A stretch of 64,000 nt of DNA from Aneurinibacillus uraniidurans. Its GTDB lineage: Bacteria > Bacillota > Bacilli > Aneurinibacillales > Aneurinibacillaceae. This document shows, in pieces, positions 26,112-34,290 of this stretch. How positions within the stretch are numbered: position 1 is the first letter of the stretch; the number at the start of each line of letters is the position of its first letter. The position numbers and the translations under genes were made by a program. The notes beneath the pieces are model-generated. The model was not told the DNA's origin, ran no database searches, and saw only the letters and a list, made by a program, of their open reading frames with translations. The stretch covers positions 1,586,501 to 1,650,500 of the forward strand of contig NZ_CP116902.1 in assembly GCF_028471905.1 (NCBI RefSeq), read 5' to 3'.

Positions 26112-27758
26112 ATGAAAAAACATAATTGGCTGTTTCTGGCATTGATTATGGTCATTGGCCTGATCATGCCGGGAGCAGTAAAAGCTGAGGTGCCAATGAC
26201 GCTGGTTGTCAACGGAAGCGTTGTAACACCAGACGTACCACCACAGTTTGTTGAAGAACGTACATTTGTGCCATTGTATTTTGCGGGACAAGCGTACGGA
26301 GCAGATGTTACATGGGATGAGTCGAGCCATACGGTTACCGTTAATGACCGTAAAGGCAAGATCATTACGATGAATCCAGGTTTTCGCACGGCGTATATCA
26401 ATGGTACGAAAGTGATACTGGATCAGGCGCCGCTTGTAATTAACAACCGGACCATGATACCGTTGCGCCAAATTGGCGAATGGCTGGGAGCGACAGTCGG
26501 TTGGGACCAGGCATCAAGCACCGTTATCGTTAACAGTAAGCAGTCGCTTGCTATTAATGGTCGTACTTTGACAGCACCTGTATACCAGCTGCCGTACGGT
26601 CGTTTCGTATCCATTAATGAAATGGCCAAGCCGCTTGGGTATACCGTAAGTACCGGGAACGGGAAAGTGGTTCTCGAACAAGGAACAGAGAAGTACACCA
26701 TTGCACAGGCTGATGCCTCAAATACGAACGGATGGCGCTTGATTGATGGACAGTATGCGCTTACCCCAGAGTTTCTTGCACAAGTAATCGGAGCGAAGGC
26801 AAGCTGGAACGAAGCAGGAACGGCAGGCACATTGGACAAGCTGCAGCGCATTACCGGATTTTCTGTGACAGATAATGGGGTACGGGTAGAAACAGAAGGG
26901 AAGATGACATTCAGTCACTTCTATCTAGATAGCCCGGATCGGATCGTTATTGATTTTAACCACGCGCGTATAGATACATCGATGCCTGCTCCAGCGGTGA
27001 GCGGCAAGGTGAAGGCGGTGCGCTTTAGCCAGTACAGCACAGCTCCAGATCGAGTGCGTGTCGTAGTTGAGATGACGAAGCATTTTGGATACGAGGTATC
27101 GGCAGCGGACGGAGCAACGAATGTACGTATTACGGATAACGTTATCGCTCCTATAGTGCCAACACCAGTACCGACACCAACACCAACACCAAAGCCGACT
27201 CCGCCGACAACAAATAAGGGTACATTCACCATTGTTTTAGATGCGGGACACGGTGGAAAAGACACTGGTGCAATTGGAACGGCGAATAATGCGGAGAAAT
27301 CGCTTGTTCTAGCTGTTGCGAAGCGGATGAAGCCGCTGCTTGAGCAGAATAAAAATTTCAAAGTGATTATGACACGGGAAGGCGATACATACCCAACGCT
27401 TGACGATCGAGTTAACCTGGCGAATAGCGTAAATGCGGATTTATTTATGGCGATTCATGCGAATTCTGGCCCGGCGAGTGCTCATGGTACAGAGACGTAT
27501 TATACATCGGCTCGTAGTAAAGAGCTTGCCTCCATCGTACATCGCCACCTAATTGCAGCGACTGGCTTTACGGATCGGGGTGTAAAGACAGCTAACTACT
27601 ACGTAACAAAAAACACAAAAATGCCGTCAACGTTGATCGAAATCGGATTTTTGACTAATACATCTGATAACAAGCAAATGCTGGACCCAGATTTCCAGCA
27701 GCGTGTTGCAGAAGCGATGGTAGCAGCGATTACCGAGTATTATAATTTGCACCACTAG
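26112..27758 (+). CDS. Secreted N-acetylmuramoyl-L-alanine amidase with copper-amine-oxidase-N and AMIN domains
   Basis: The 548 residues contain a signal peptide (1-25), a copper amine oxidase N-terminal-like domain (about 30-145), a second related segment (150-235), an AMIN domain (about 245-345, FSHFYLDSPDRIVIDFNHARI), a Pro/Thr linker, and an Amidase_3 domain (375-545). The active-site motifs are LDAGHGGKDTG, NNAEKSLVLA, MAIHANSG and LIEIGFLTN. It is a wall hydrolase held at the envelope by its AMIN module. GGGAGCGAG lies 11 bases before the ATG. Its own terminator follows. Confidence 0.9.
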   Translation: MKKHNWLFLALIMVIGLIMPGAVKAEVPMTLVVNGSVVTPDVPPQFVEERTFVPLYFAGQAYGADVTWDESSHTVTVNDRKGKIITMNPGFRTAYINGTKVILDQAPLVINNRTMIPLRQIGEWLGATVGWDQASSTVIVNSKQSLAINGRTLTAPVYQLPYGRFVSINEMAKPLGYTVSTGNGKVVLEQGTEKYTIAQADASNTNGWRLIDGQYALTPEFLAQVIGAKASWNEAGTAGTLDKLQRITGFSVTDNGVRVETEGKMTFSHFYLDSPDRIVIDFNHARIDTSMPAPAVSGKVKAVRFSQYSTAPDRVRVVVEMTKHFGYEVSAADGATNVRITDNVIAPIVPTPVPTPTPTPKPTPPTTNKGTFTIVLDAGHGGKDTGAIGTANNAEKSLVLAVAKRMKPLLEQNKNFKVIMTREGDTYPTLDDRVNLANSVNADLFMAIHANSGPASAHGTETYYTSARSKELASIVHRHLIAATGFTDRGVKTANYYVTKNTKMPSTLIEIGFLTNTSDNKQMLDPDFQQRVAEAMVAAITEYYNLHH

Positions 27759-27766
27759 TGTAAAAA

Positions 27767-27809
27767 AGAAAGGCTCTTCTGAAAATAACAAGGAGCCTTT
27801 CTTTTTTTT
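27767..27809 (+). terminator. Rho-independent terminator after the amidase
   Basis: GAAAGGCTC and GAGCCTTTC form a perfect stem followed by eight T. Confidence 0.85.
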
Positions 27810-27865
27810 GCAAAGTTGTCTAAGATAAGTGGAAGCAAAACCATATCACGGAGGGATCTACATAT

Positions 27866-28732
27866 ATGACCTGGCAGCGTTTGCGCCCATTTGTATTTAT
27901 TACAATTGGTGGATTTTTGTATTCGATTGCTGTAAATTTATTTTTTGTTAGCAATAAGCTTGCGCAAGGGGGCGTCACCGGGATTTCGCTTCTATTGCAC
28001 TACAAATTCAATACCCCGGTCGGATTGTTTATTATCCTGTTAAATATTCCAATCTTTATTCTCGGATATATCATACTTGGTAAAGGATTTTTGTTGCGCA
28101 GCGCTTATGGGATGCTCGCGGTATCGGTTCTGATCGATGTGACAGCTTCCTGGAAAGTTCCTCCGCTTGAAAACGTCATCCTTGCTCCGCTATATGGCGG
28201 CATTATTGCCGGAATTGGGATGGGGTTTGTGTTCCGTGTGGGTGGTACATTAGGCGGTGGCGATATTATTGCACGCGTGTTGCAGCACAAGTTCCGCAAC
28301 ATTGATCTCGGGAAGTTTTTGTTTGGGATTGATTTTACGATTATTGCCGCTTCGGCGCTCGTTGTGACGGTAGAGAAAGCGATGCTTACAATTGTAGCGG
28401 TGTACGTTACCGCTCGGGTCGTCGATCTCATTTTGTCCGGCTCCCAGAAGCAGCGCAGTGTCATTATTATTTCTAGCAAACCGGATGAGATTACCGCGCA
28501 GATTCACAAGCATTTAGTGCGTGGTGTAACGATGCTGCACTCGATGGGAGGCTATTCACGTCGAGAAGGAGAAGTGCTGCTTGTCGTCGTTCAGCTGTAC
28601 GAAATGGATCGGCTGCGCCGCATTGTCGGTGAGATAGACGAGCGTGCCTTTATTTTGGCGTTCGAGGCGAAAGAAGTACAGGGAGAAGGATTTAGCTTTC
28701 CGTCTCCTGCTAGACAGCATCTTGAACAATAG
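27866..28732 (+). CDS. YitT-family membrane protein (DUF161-DUF2179)
   Basis: The 288 residues contain five to six membrane segments in the first 190 residues (ITIGGFLYSIAVNLFFVSNKLAQGGVTGISLLL is the family hallmark) and a cytoplasmic DUF2179 domain (about 195-280, HKHLVRGVTMLHSMGGYSRREGEVLLVVV). The family is widespread in Firmicutes in several paralogues; transport is suspected but not shown. CGGAGGG precedes the ATG. Composite repeat unit 3 follows. Confidence 0.88.
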   Translation: MTWQRLRPFVFITIGGFLYSIAVNLFFVSNKLAQGGVTGISLLLHYKFNTPVGLFIILLNIPIFILGYIILGKGFLLRSAYGMLAVSVLIDVTASWKVPPLENVILAPLYGGIIAGIGMGFVFRVGGTLGGGDIIARVLQHKFRNIDLGKFLFGIDFTIIAASALVVTVEKAMLTIVAVYVTARVVDLILSGSQKQRSVIIISSKPDEITAQIHKHLVRGVTMLHSMGGYSRREGEVLLVVVQLYEMDRLRRIVGEIDERAFILAFEAKEVQGEGFSFPSPARQHLEQ

Positions 28733-28747
28733 CCTTCACACAAAAAA

Positions 28748-29436
28748 TGAGGCTGTCCCGAAGTCAGAACATGGCGAGTGGGGCAGCCTTGTTTTGTGAA
28801 ATCGAAAGTGTGGGGGAGGGAGTGGGAGAAGGGAGGAGCCGTTTGCTTTGGTACGCTTGCAGGGAAGTGATGACTGTCCGCTCCGAGAGCTCGACGAACG
28901 TGCCCGCAAAGAAAAGCCTACGATGTTGATTCTATAGAAGGATTGCGGGCAAAGGCCCGTTCGTCGTTCTCCCTTCGCTGAGTAGGCGCGTACAGGCGCT
29001 CTCTTGTTCCTCCCTTCTCCCACTCCCCGCACAACGTTTCGGTTTACAAAAAAATATGCCATGCCAGAACGGATTGGCTTGATCACTACTGACTTCTCGA
29101 AAGATAGCTTCTTGATATTGTTTGATGGTGTTTAGCCAAAGAGTGCTAGGAGCGGGATCGGGCGAGGGAACGGAACGCCTGTACGTGACTTCCTAGCGGA
29201 AGGGGCCAGGCGAACGGGCTTTTGCCCACAATATTTCCATGTACATACATCGTAGGTACCTTTTGTGGGCGAGTTCGTCTGGCACCTGGAGCGGACAGCC
29301 TCTACTCCTTAGCGAGCGTACCGAAGTGACGAGGCCTCGCCCGATCCCGATCCTCCACCACCACACTTTGGTGAAACTCTCCATCAAGAAAAACAGGCTA
29401 TCCTGTCCGCCATGTTCTGGCTTTTAGGATAGCCTT
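28748..29436 (+). repeat. Composite palindromic repeat, unit 3 (complete, forward orientation)
   Basis: Order: terminal hairpin (28748-28790, loop CAGAACATGGCGA), B-type palindrome (28804-29039, arms GAGTGGGAGAAGGGAGGAGC and CCTCCCTTCTCCCACTC), spacer (29040-29136, ending in TTGATATTGTTTGATGGTGTTTA like the other units), A-type palindrome (29137-29371, GGAGCGGGATCGGGCG and CGCCCGATCCCGATCC) and inverted terminal hairpin (29392-29436, loop CGCCATGTTCTGG). It fills nearly the whole 720-bp gap between yitT-like and PAP2 genes. No gene is seen inside. Confidence 0.8.
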
Positions 29437-29452
29437 CTTATGTGGAAATCTT

Positions 29453-30109
29453 TTAATTCGTGCTTTTCTTTTCTTCCCCCTGTACCGATTGAGCTTGTCG
29501 AAGAGGTACAGGCGGGATATTGTCGGGAGCTGGGATTACAATGAAGCGCCGAACAATCGGGATATGCGGTGCAATCCGGTAGGCTAGTCTACGAATCGGC
29601 AGGCGCATGGTTATCATGCCGGCCATAATGCCGATCACCGCTCCTGCTAGTACATCAAGCGGATAATGAACGCCTACATAGATGCGTGAATATGACATGA
29701 CAAGTGCACATGGCAGCGCCCACCAGATTGTGCGCGGGAATAGCCGGTATAGAACGTACATCGAAACAAAAGAAGAGACCGCATGACCGGATGGGAAGGA
29801 ATGAGAGACTGGCAGCTCAACAAGCTGGCGAACTGTATCCTCCACAAGCGGTGGACGAGGTCTTGAAATAAGCGGTTTAAAAATATTTTCGAGCACGCCA
29901 CCGATCCCGATCCCGACAAGCAAGGTCACACCTGGACGAAGGCCGAGTCTTTTGTGCTGCAAAAGCAGGACAAAGGCGACGAGGAACCAGAAAATTCCTT
30001 TGTCACTAATGCGAGTAGCGAGTATCATAAATGGGTCGAGAGCAGGACTATATAGTTTGGTGTTCAACCAGTGAAAAAGCCATCTATCAAACGAAAGTAA
30101 TGAGTCCAT
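29453..30109 (-). CDS. PAP2-family membrane phosphatase (undecaprenyl-diphosphatase-like)
   Basis: The 218 residues have about five to six membrane segments. All three PAP2 motifs are intact: KPLISRPRP, the PSGHAVSS loop, and SRIYVGVHYPLDVLAG (the arginine and two histidines of the active site). Such BcrC/PgpB-like enzymes dephosphorylate lipid pyrophosphates, often undecaprenyl diphosphate. AGAGGTGAAA lies ten bases before the ATG. It is divergent from the gene at 30202. Confidence 0.87.
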   Translation of the reverse strand: MDSLLSFDRWLFHWLNTKLYSPALDPFMILATRISDKGIFWFLVAFVLLLQHKRLGLRPGVTLLVGIGIGGVLENIFKPLISRPRPPLVEDTVRQLVELPVSHSFPSGHAVSSFVSMYVLYRLFPRTIWWALPCALVMSYSRIYVGVHYPLDVLAGAVIGIMAGMITMRLPIRRLAYRIAPHIPIVRRFIVIPAPDNIPPVPLRQAQSVQGEEKKSTN

Positions 30110-30201
30110 TTGTATATTTCACCTCTTAAAGATCAGAAAAAATGTGCTGGTAGTTAAATAAAACGTTCTTGTTTTTCTTGATAAATGCGATAAGATAAAG
30201 G

Positions 30202-31401
30202 ATGACAGATTTTGCTCGGAAAGTAAAGAAGACTAATGGGAGAGGAAGACGTCTGGTGTTATATCCTAATTCGAAACAATTGGAACGTGTACGCAGGGAG
30301 CGTTCGTTCTCACCTGTGAATCTCTGGCAGAGAGCTCTTGCGAAGCGTTGGATTCGTTTCATGGTATTTGCCACATATGGCTTTGTTGTACTACTGATGT
30401 GTGCGCTTGGATGGTTTTATTTTACCGAGCAAGGGACACGTGTACGCGGGATCGTAGCAGAAGCGGTCTATACATCGAAGCAAACAAAATATACCTGGCT
30501 TCTTGTTGGACAAAGCGGGGTAGAAAAAATCAAAGCGAGTTTCATGCGTCAGGCAGAAGAAAACCACCTTGCCAAACAGGACATGAGCCTTGTGAAAGTA
30601 GCGACGCCTCCAAGCTCGGAGCTTGTACCATCGCAGCTTGTACGCGTAGAAGATATTAAAGGGGAAAACTACGTCGGTAAGATTATGTACGTCAAAGATC
30701 CCCGCTACATTCATGTAGTGGCAAGCAACAACCCAGGTGGTGAGAAGCTAAGCAACATGGCGGTACGCCACAACTCGCTCGCTGCGATTAATGGCGGGGG
30801 GTTCTTCTTAGCGGATAAACAAGCGAGCATGAGTGGACCGGAGTATGAGAACATCGATTATATTATGGAGCCACTAGGCATCGTGATGAGTGAAGGGAAG
30901 CTAGTTGAAGGTACGAACCAGCCAACGAACGATATCGTTGGTTTTACTAATAGCGGTGTGCTAATTAGCGGTCGTTACACAGTGGAAGAGATGAATAAGC
31001 TTGGTGTGCGGGAAGCAGTTAGCTTCTTGCCGCGTTTAATTGTGAATGGCAAACGGATGATCACCGAGAATGATGGAGGATGGGGAGTAGGGCCGCGTAC
31101 GGCAATTGCCCAGAAAGCCGATGGAACCGTAATGTTTCTTGTGATTGACGGTCGTGCAATTCATAGTTTTGGTGCTACTTTGCGTGATGTGCAGGAAGAG
31201 CTGCTTGCACGTGGTGCGGTGAATGCTGTAAATCTAGACGGTGGTTCTTCATCAGGTATGTACTATAAAGGTAAACTGATTACGACACCATCTGGTATAC
31301 ACGGAGAGAAACCGCTGCCGAATGCATTTGTGGTGTATAATCCGGAAGCAGAGCCGGACGGTATAGCTGCTGCGATGGAACAAGGTAAGCCGCGTTCATA
31401 A
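30202..31401 (+). CDS. Membrane-anchored phosphodiester glycosidase (NAGPA domain) protein
   Basis: The basic N-terminus is followed by one membrane segment (about 52-75) and an extracellular NAGPA-type domain (about 145-390, VRHNSLAAINGGGFF, RTAIAQKADGTVMFLVIDGR, VNAVNLDGGSSSGMYYKGKLIT). The family acts on phosphodiester-linked sugars, for example in exopolysaccharide or wall polymers. The ATG at 30202 has no clear ribosome site. A GTG at 30256 has GGGAGAGG eight bases upstream and may be the true start, leaving the membrane anchor intact. A terminator follows. Confidence 0.85.
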   Translation: MTDFARKVKKTNGRGRRLVLYPNSKQLERVRRERSFSPVNLWQRALAKRWIRFMVFATYGFVVLLMCALGWFYFTEQGTRVRGIVAEAVYTSKQTKYTWLLVGQSGVEKIKASFMRQAEENHLAKQDMSLVKVATPPSSELVPSQLVRVEDIKGENYVGKIMYVKDPRYIHVVASNNPGGEKLSNMAVRHNSLAAINGGGFFLADKQASMSGPEYENIDYIMEPLGIVMSEGKLVEGTNQPTNDIVGFTNSGVLISGRYTVEEMNKLGVREAVSFLPRLIVNGKRMITENDGGWGVGPRTAIAQKADGTVMFLVIDGRAIHSFGATLRDVQEELLARGAVNAVNLDGGSSSGMYYKGKLITTPSGIHGEKPLPNAFVVYNPEAEPDGIAAAMEQGKPRS

Positions 31402-31403
31402 AA

Positions 31404-31440
31404 AAAACGGGTGGGCATTCGTGCTCCCACTCGTTTTTTT
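31404..31440 (+). terminator. Rho-independent terminator
   Basis: ACGGGTGGG and CCCACTCGT form a stem with A-rich left and T7 right sides. It sits between convergent genes. Confidence 0.8.
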
Positions 31441-31451
31441 ATTTCTGGTAG

Positions 31452-31628
31452 TTAAATCTTTAGATCAAGATTTTGACCGATATGAGGCGTAACGCTTTGC
31501 TCCATAAGCTGAATCATCTCTGTACTTTGGGCAGTTTGTATGTCCATCGCTTTTTTCAGAACTGATATACCGACCTGATTGGACAGAGAAGCTGACGATA
31601 GCTGAGTAGACAATGCAGCAATATCCAT
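31452..31628 (-). CDS. YjfB-family putative motility protein (58 aa)
   Basis: The ATG at 31628 has AGAGGTGATC upstream. The product MDIAALSTQLSSASLSNQVGISVLKKAMD... matches the small YjfB family found in Bacilli and often under motility control. A longer in-frame extension to 31751 is not supported by a ribosome site. Its exact role is unknown. Confidence 0.8.
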   Translation of the reverse strand: MDIAALSTQLSSASLSNQVGISVLKKAMDIQTAQSTEMIQLMEQSVTPHIGQNLDLKI

Positions 31629-31718
31629 ATGATCACCTCTTTTCGCTGAAATGGTTGGATATGTACGTACATTATACATATCGTCAGAAAGTCGGACAAA
31701 ACAAAGGGGGAAATAAAC

Positions 31719-32669
31719 ATGAATACAGTAGGAGAGAAAAAAAGTACACATTCTGTCCGAACTGGGATCGCATATGCAGCCGCAGCATATGTTGCATGGG
31801 GGCTTCTCCCCTTGTACTGGAAGCTGCTAAAAAGCGTTCCACCCGGTCAGATTCTAGCACACCGGATTATCTGGTCGTTTTTGTTTACGCTTATACTACT
31901 TTTTATCTTAAAGCGGGGCACTGCATTGAGGCAGGCGCTAACAAGTGGGAAGACACTGTTTGTGATGCTTTTGTGCGGTGTGCTGATTAGTGGCAACTGG
32001 TTTATTTATATATGGGCCATCAATCATGATCATATTGTTGAAACAAGTCTCGGGTATTATATCAATCCGTTGTTTAGTGTATTACTGGGAATGCTTGTCT
32101 TAAAAGAGCGAATGAATATTTGGCAGCAAGTGGCACTGCTGTTGGCCGCCTGCGGTGTAACGATTCTCGCTGTACAGTATGGTAAAATCCCGTGGGTTGC
32201 GCTCGCCCTCACTTTTTCGTTCGGTCTGTACGGACTAGCCAAAAAGCTGCTTGCATCGCTTGATTCTACGGTTGGTTTAGCGCTGGAGACATTGGCGGTT
32301 ACGCCGGTCGCACTCGGATACATTTGGTTAACCGAAGTAAGGGGAGACGGAGTATTGGGGCAGGCTTCGCTGTTTGAGACGCTGCTTTTGATCGGAGGCG
32401 GCGTGGTGACAGCGCTCCCGCTGCTCTGGTTTGCTCAAGGGTCGAAAACTGTGTCACTGTCTACGATGGGATTTGTGCAGTATATTTCTCCGACAATTAC
32501 ACTTGCGCTGGGCGTGTTTTTGTTTCATGAACCGTTTACGACTGTGCATTTGATTAGTTTCTCGTTTATTTGGAGTGGACTTGCGGTGTATTCGTTATCG
32601 TATACACCATGGCTTACGCGCCTTACTGCTTCACATTCGCCAAAGGAAGAGAAAAACGTTTCAGGATAA
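31719..32669 (+). CDS. rarD: EamA-family transporter RarD
   Basis: The 316 residues contain ten predicted membrane segments and two EamA halves. The opening G(I)AYAAAAYVAWGLLPLYWKLL and the AHRIIWSF and YINPLFSVLLGMLVLKERM motifs are characteristic of RarD. It is a drug/metabolite superfamily exporter of unknown substrate. AAGGGGGAAAT precedes the ATG. It converges with the 3' half of the split sleL gene across a terminator. Confidence 0.88.
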   Translation: MNTVGEKKSTHSVRTGIAYAAAAYVAWGLLPLYWKLLKSVPPGQILAHRIIWSFLFTLILLFILKRGTALRQALTSGKTLFVMLLCGVLISGNWFIYIWAINHDHIVETSLGYYINPLFSVLLGMLVLKERMNIWQQVALLLAACGVTILAVQYGKIPWVALALTFSFGLYGLAKKLLASLDSTVGLALETLAVTPVALGYIWLTEVRGDGVLGQASLFETLLLIGGGVVTALPLLWFAQGSKTVSLSTMGFVQYISPTITLALGVFLFHEPFTTVHLISFSFIWSGLAVYSLSYTPWLTRLTASHSPKEEKNVSG

Positions 32670-32674
32670 GGGAA

Positions 32675-32722
32675 AGAAAGCAGCAGATTTTGGGCAGATG
32701 CTCTGAAATCCGCTGCTTTTTT
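32675..32722. terminator. Terminator between rarD and the sleL 3' half
   Basis: AAAGCAGCAGATTT and AAATCCGCTGCTTTTTT form a long stem with A-rich and T-rich sides, usable in both directions. Confidence 0.75.
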
Positions 32723-32730
32723 GGGGAGGA

Positions 32731-33153
32731 CTATAATTTTTTGACGGTAAACATATCTTGCAGTACAAGCCAGTTCTGGGGAAATTCGTTGCCAAGGACC
32801 CAGTAGCTAAATCCGCGCAAGCCAAGGCGTGCCCCAAGTAAATAGCGGGCACGGACGCTGCGTGCATCCTCAAACCAGACAACGTGCTCTGCACCGTTTT
32901 TATCATAATAGTGGAAGTAGGGCGCTTGATCTTTTTGGTCATAGGAAATAGCCGCGTTATTCGCAAGTGCGATTTCTAGCGCCTGCTGTGGGCTTACGCT
33001 GCGTGCCCAGCGGCCTGGCTGATAGGGAAGCGTCCAGTCATAGCCATACAAGTTCATGCCCATCATAATTTTATGTGGCGGGATTTGTGAGACGGCGAAG
33101 CGAAGAACTTTCTCGACCTCGCCAATTGGAGATACAGCACGCGGCGGTCCTCC
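32731..33153 (-). CDS. sleL: 3' half of split sleL/yaaH (GH18 C-terminal part), interrupted by a recombinase-bearing element
   Basis: From 33145 downward this encodes 137 residues of a GH18 spore-lytic glucosaminidase (PPRAVSPIGEVEKVLRFAVSQIPPHKIMMGMNLYGYDWTLPYQPG... SYWVLGNEFPQNWLVLQDMF). The frame has no proper start; codons upstream of 33153 belong to the inserted element. The 5' half lies at 45963-46828, 12.8 kb away on the same strand. Joining the halves at the shared GGTCCTCC gives an uninterrupted 427-codon gene reading ...EWGWSGG-PPRAVSPIG. As it stands the gene cannot make a whole enzyme. Confidence 0.88.
   Translation of the reverse strand, partial: GGPPRAVSPIGEVEKVLRFAVSQIPPHKIMMGMNLYGYDWTLPYQPGRWARSVSPQQALEIALANNAAISYDQKDQAPYFHYYDKNGAEHVVWFEDARSVRARYLLGARLGLRGFSYWVLGNEFPQNWLVLQDMFTVKKL
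33146..33153. other. Left junction of the intervening element (core direct repeat)
   Basis: GGTCCTCC, identical to 45963-45970. On the minus strand it reads GGA GGA CC in the sleL frame. One copy remains in the rejoined gene. Confidence 0.8.
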
Positions 33154-33380
33154 ACTCCATAACATAGGCACTCCTGAAAATAAATTTATTCTCACCTGCT
33201 ATTCTGGAACAAAGTGTGTTATACTACATATAGAAAATACTTACTATAAACATAGAATAATTCACGTGTTATCAGGGACTATGTTTCTCAGTGTATATGT
33301 GGTCCGTGATAATATGTGAATTTTTATTTTTATGATAAATATAAGAAGCATATTATATTATAAATTTTGGAGGTTTTCTC

Positions 33381-33581
33381 ATGAACACAGGTACAGTAAA
33401 ATGGTTTAATGCAGACAAAGGTTTCGGTTTCATCGAGCGTGAAGGCGGAGATGATGTATTCGTTCATTTCTCAGCGATCACTGGAGAAGGTTTCAAGTCC
33501 CTTGAAGAAGGTCAACGCGTAAGCTTTGACATCGTTCAAGGCAATCGTGGCGACCAAGCTGCAAACGTTACAAAGTTATAA
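33381..33581 (+). CDS. Cold-shock protein (CspA/CspB family)
   Basis: The 66 residues form a single cold-shock domain with both RNA-binding motifs, KGFGFIER (RNP1) and VFVHFSAI (RNP2). It acts as an RNA chaperone. AGGAGG-like TTTGGAGG precedes the ATG. A long AT-rich untranslated leader (about 33200-33370) is typical of csp genes. Its location inside the sleL element is unusual. It is closed by a terminator at 33613. Confidence 0.92.
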   Translation: MNTGTVKWFNADKGFGFIEREGGDDVFVHFSAITGEGFKSLEEGQRVSFDIVQGNRGDQAANVTKL

Positions 33582-33612
33582 GATCGAACTTTTATTGTAA
33601 AAGCAGATACAG

Positions 33613-33646
33613 AAACCACTGACATTATATGTTAGTGGTTTTTTTG
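33613..33646 (+). terminator. Terminator of the csp gene
   Basis: AAACCACT and AGTGGTT form a stem followed by a T run. Confidence 0.8.
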
Positions 33647-33659
33647 CTTGTTTATAAAA

Positions 33660-33679
33660 AAATAGCCTATAGGCTATTT
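33660..33679 (-). terminator. Terminator of the CarD-like gene
   Basis: AAATAGCCTATAGGCTATTT is a perfect palindrome with a T-rich tail on the minus strand, 14 bases past the CarD-like stop. Confidence 0.75.
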
Positions 33680-33692
33680 GGATTGTACTTCG

Positions 33693-34172
33693 TTATTCTG
33701 GTTTATCGTCTAACAAGTGCTCGGCCTCGGTTTCTGTTACCCCGTTAACAAGCACAAGCTCACTGATTAAAATTTGTTTTGCGCTATCAAGCATTTTCTT
33801 TTCACTTGAATTCAGTGCCTTTTCTTGTTTTCTTCGCATTAAATCACGAACAACTTCAGCACCGTCACACGTAGATCCTGTACGTATCTTATCCATGTTT
33901 AAGCGGTAGCGCTGGCTCCAGGGCAGTGAGGTGTCAGATTGACCATGATAAAACGTATCAAGTACATGTTCCATTGTTTGTCGGTCGACCACCAGACGGA
34001 TTCCGAGAGCGGATACCTTGCCTACAGGCACAAGCAACTGCATATTGCCAATCGACATGTGTATGACATAGTAATTCTCTTTTTCTCCTAGGATTTCTTT
34101 TTCTTCTATCGCTTCGATTATGCCGGCACCATGCATCGGGTACACAACTTTATTACCAACCTGAAACAACAA
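33693..34172 (-). CDS. CarD/CdnL-family transcription regulator
   Basis: About 159 residues. The N-terminal RNA polymerase-interacting Tudor-like domain (FQVGNKVVYPMHGAGIIEAIEEKEILGEKENYYVIHM) is followed by a helical DNA-binding region (about 70-155, RYRLNMDKIRTGSTCDGAEVVRDLMRR...). CarD/CdnL proteins bind the RNA polymerase beta subunit and stabilise open complexes. The start is TTG at 34172 (or the next TTG at 34169), with GGGAGG upstream. It lies in the intervening element next to the recombinase gene. Confidence 0.85.
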   Translation of the reverse strand: MLFQVGNKVVYPMHGAGIIEAIEEKEILGEKENYYVIHMSIGNMQLLVPVGKVSALGIRLVVDRQTMEHVLDTFYHGQSDTSLPWSQRYRLNMDKIRTGSTCDGAEVVRDLMRRKQEKALNSSEKKMLDSAKQILISELVLVNGVTETEAEHLLDDKPE

Positions 34173-34290
34173 ATCCACCTCCCATATCGTATCTAATTTA
34201 AGAATAACATAGAAGATGATTATTGGCAAAAATAAAATAATATCATAAATAAATAATTTGAGTCAATAATTTTATAAAAAATAAGTGGAG

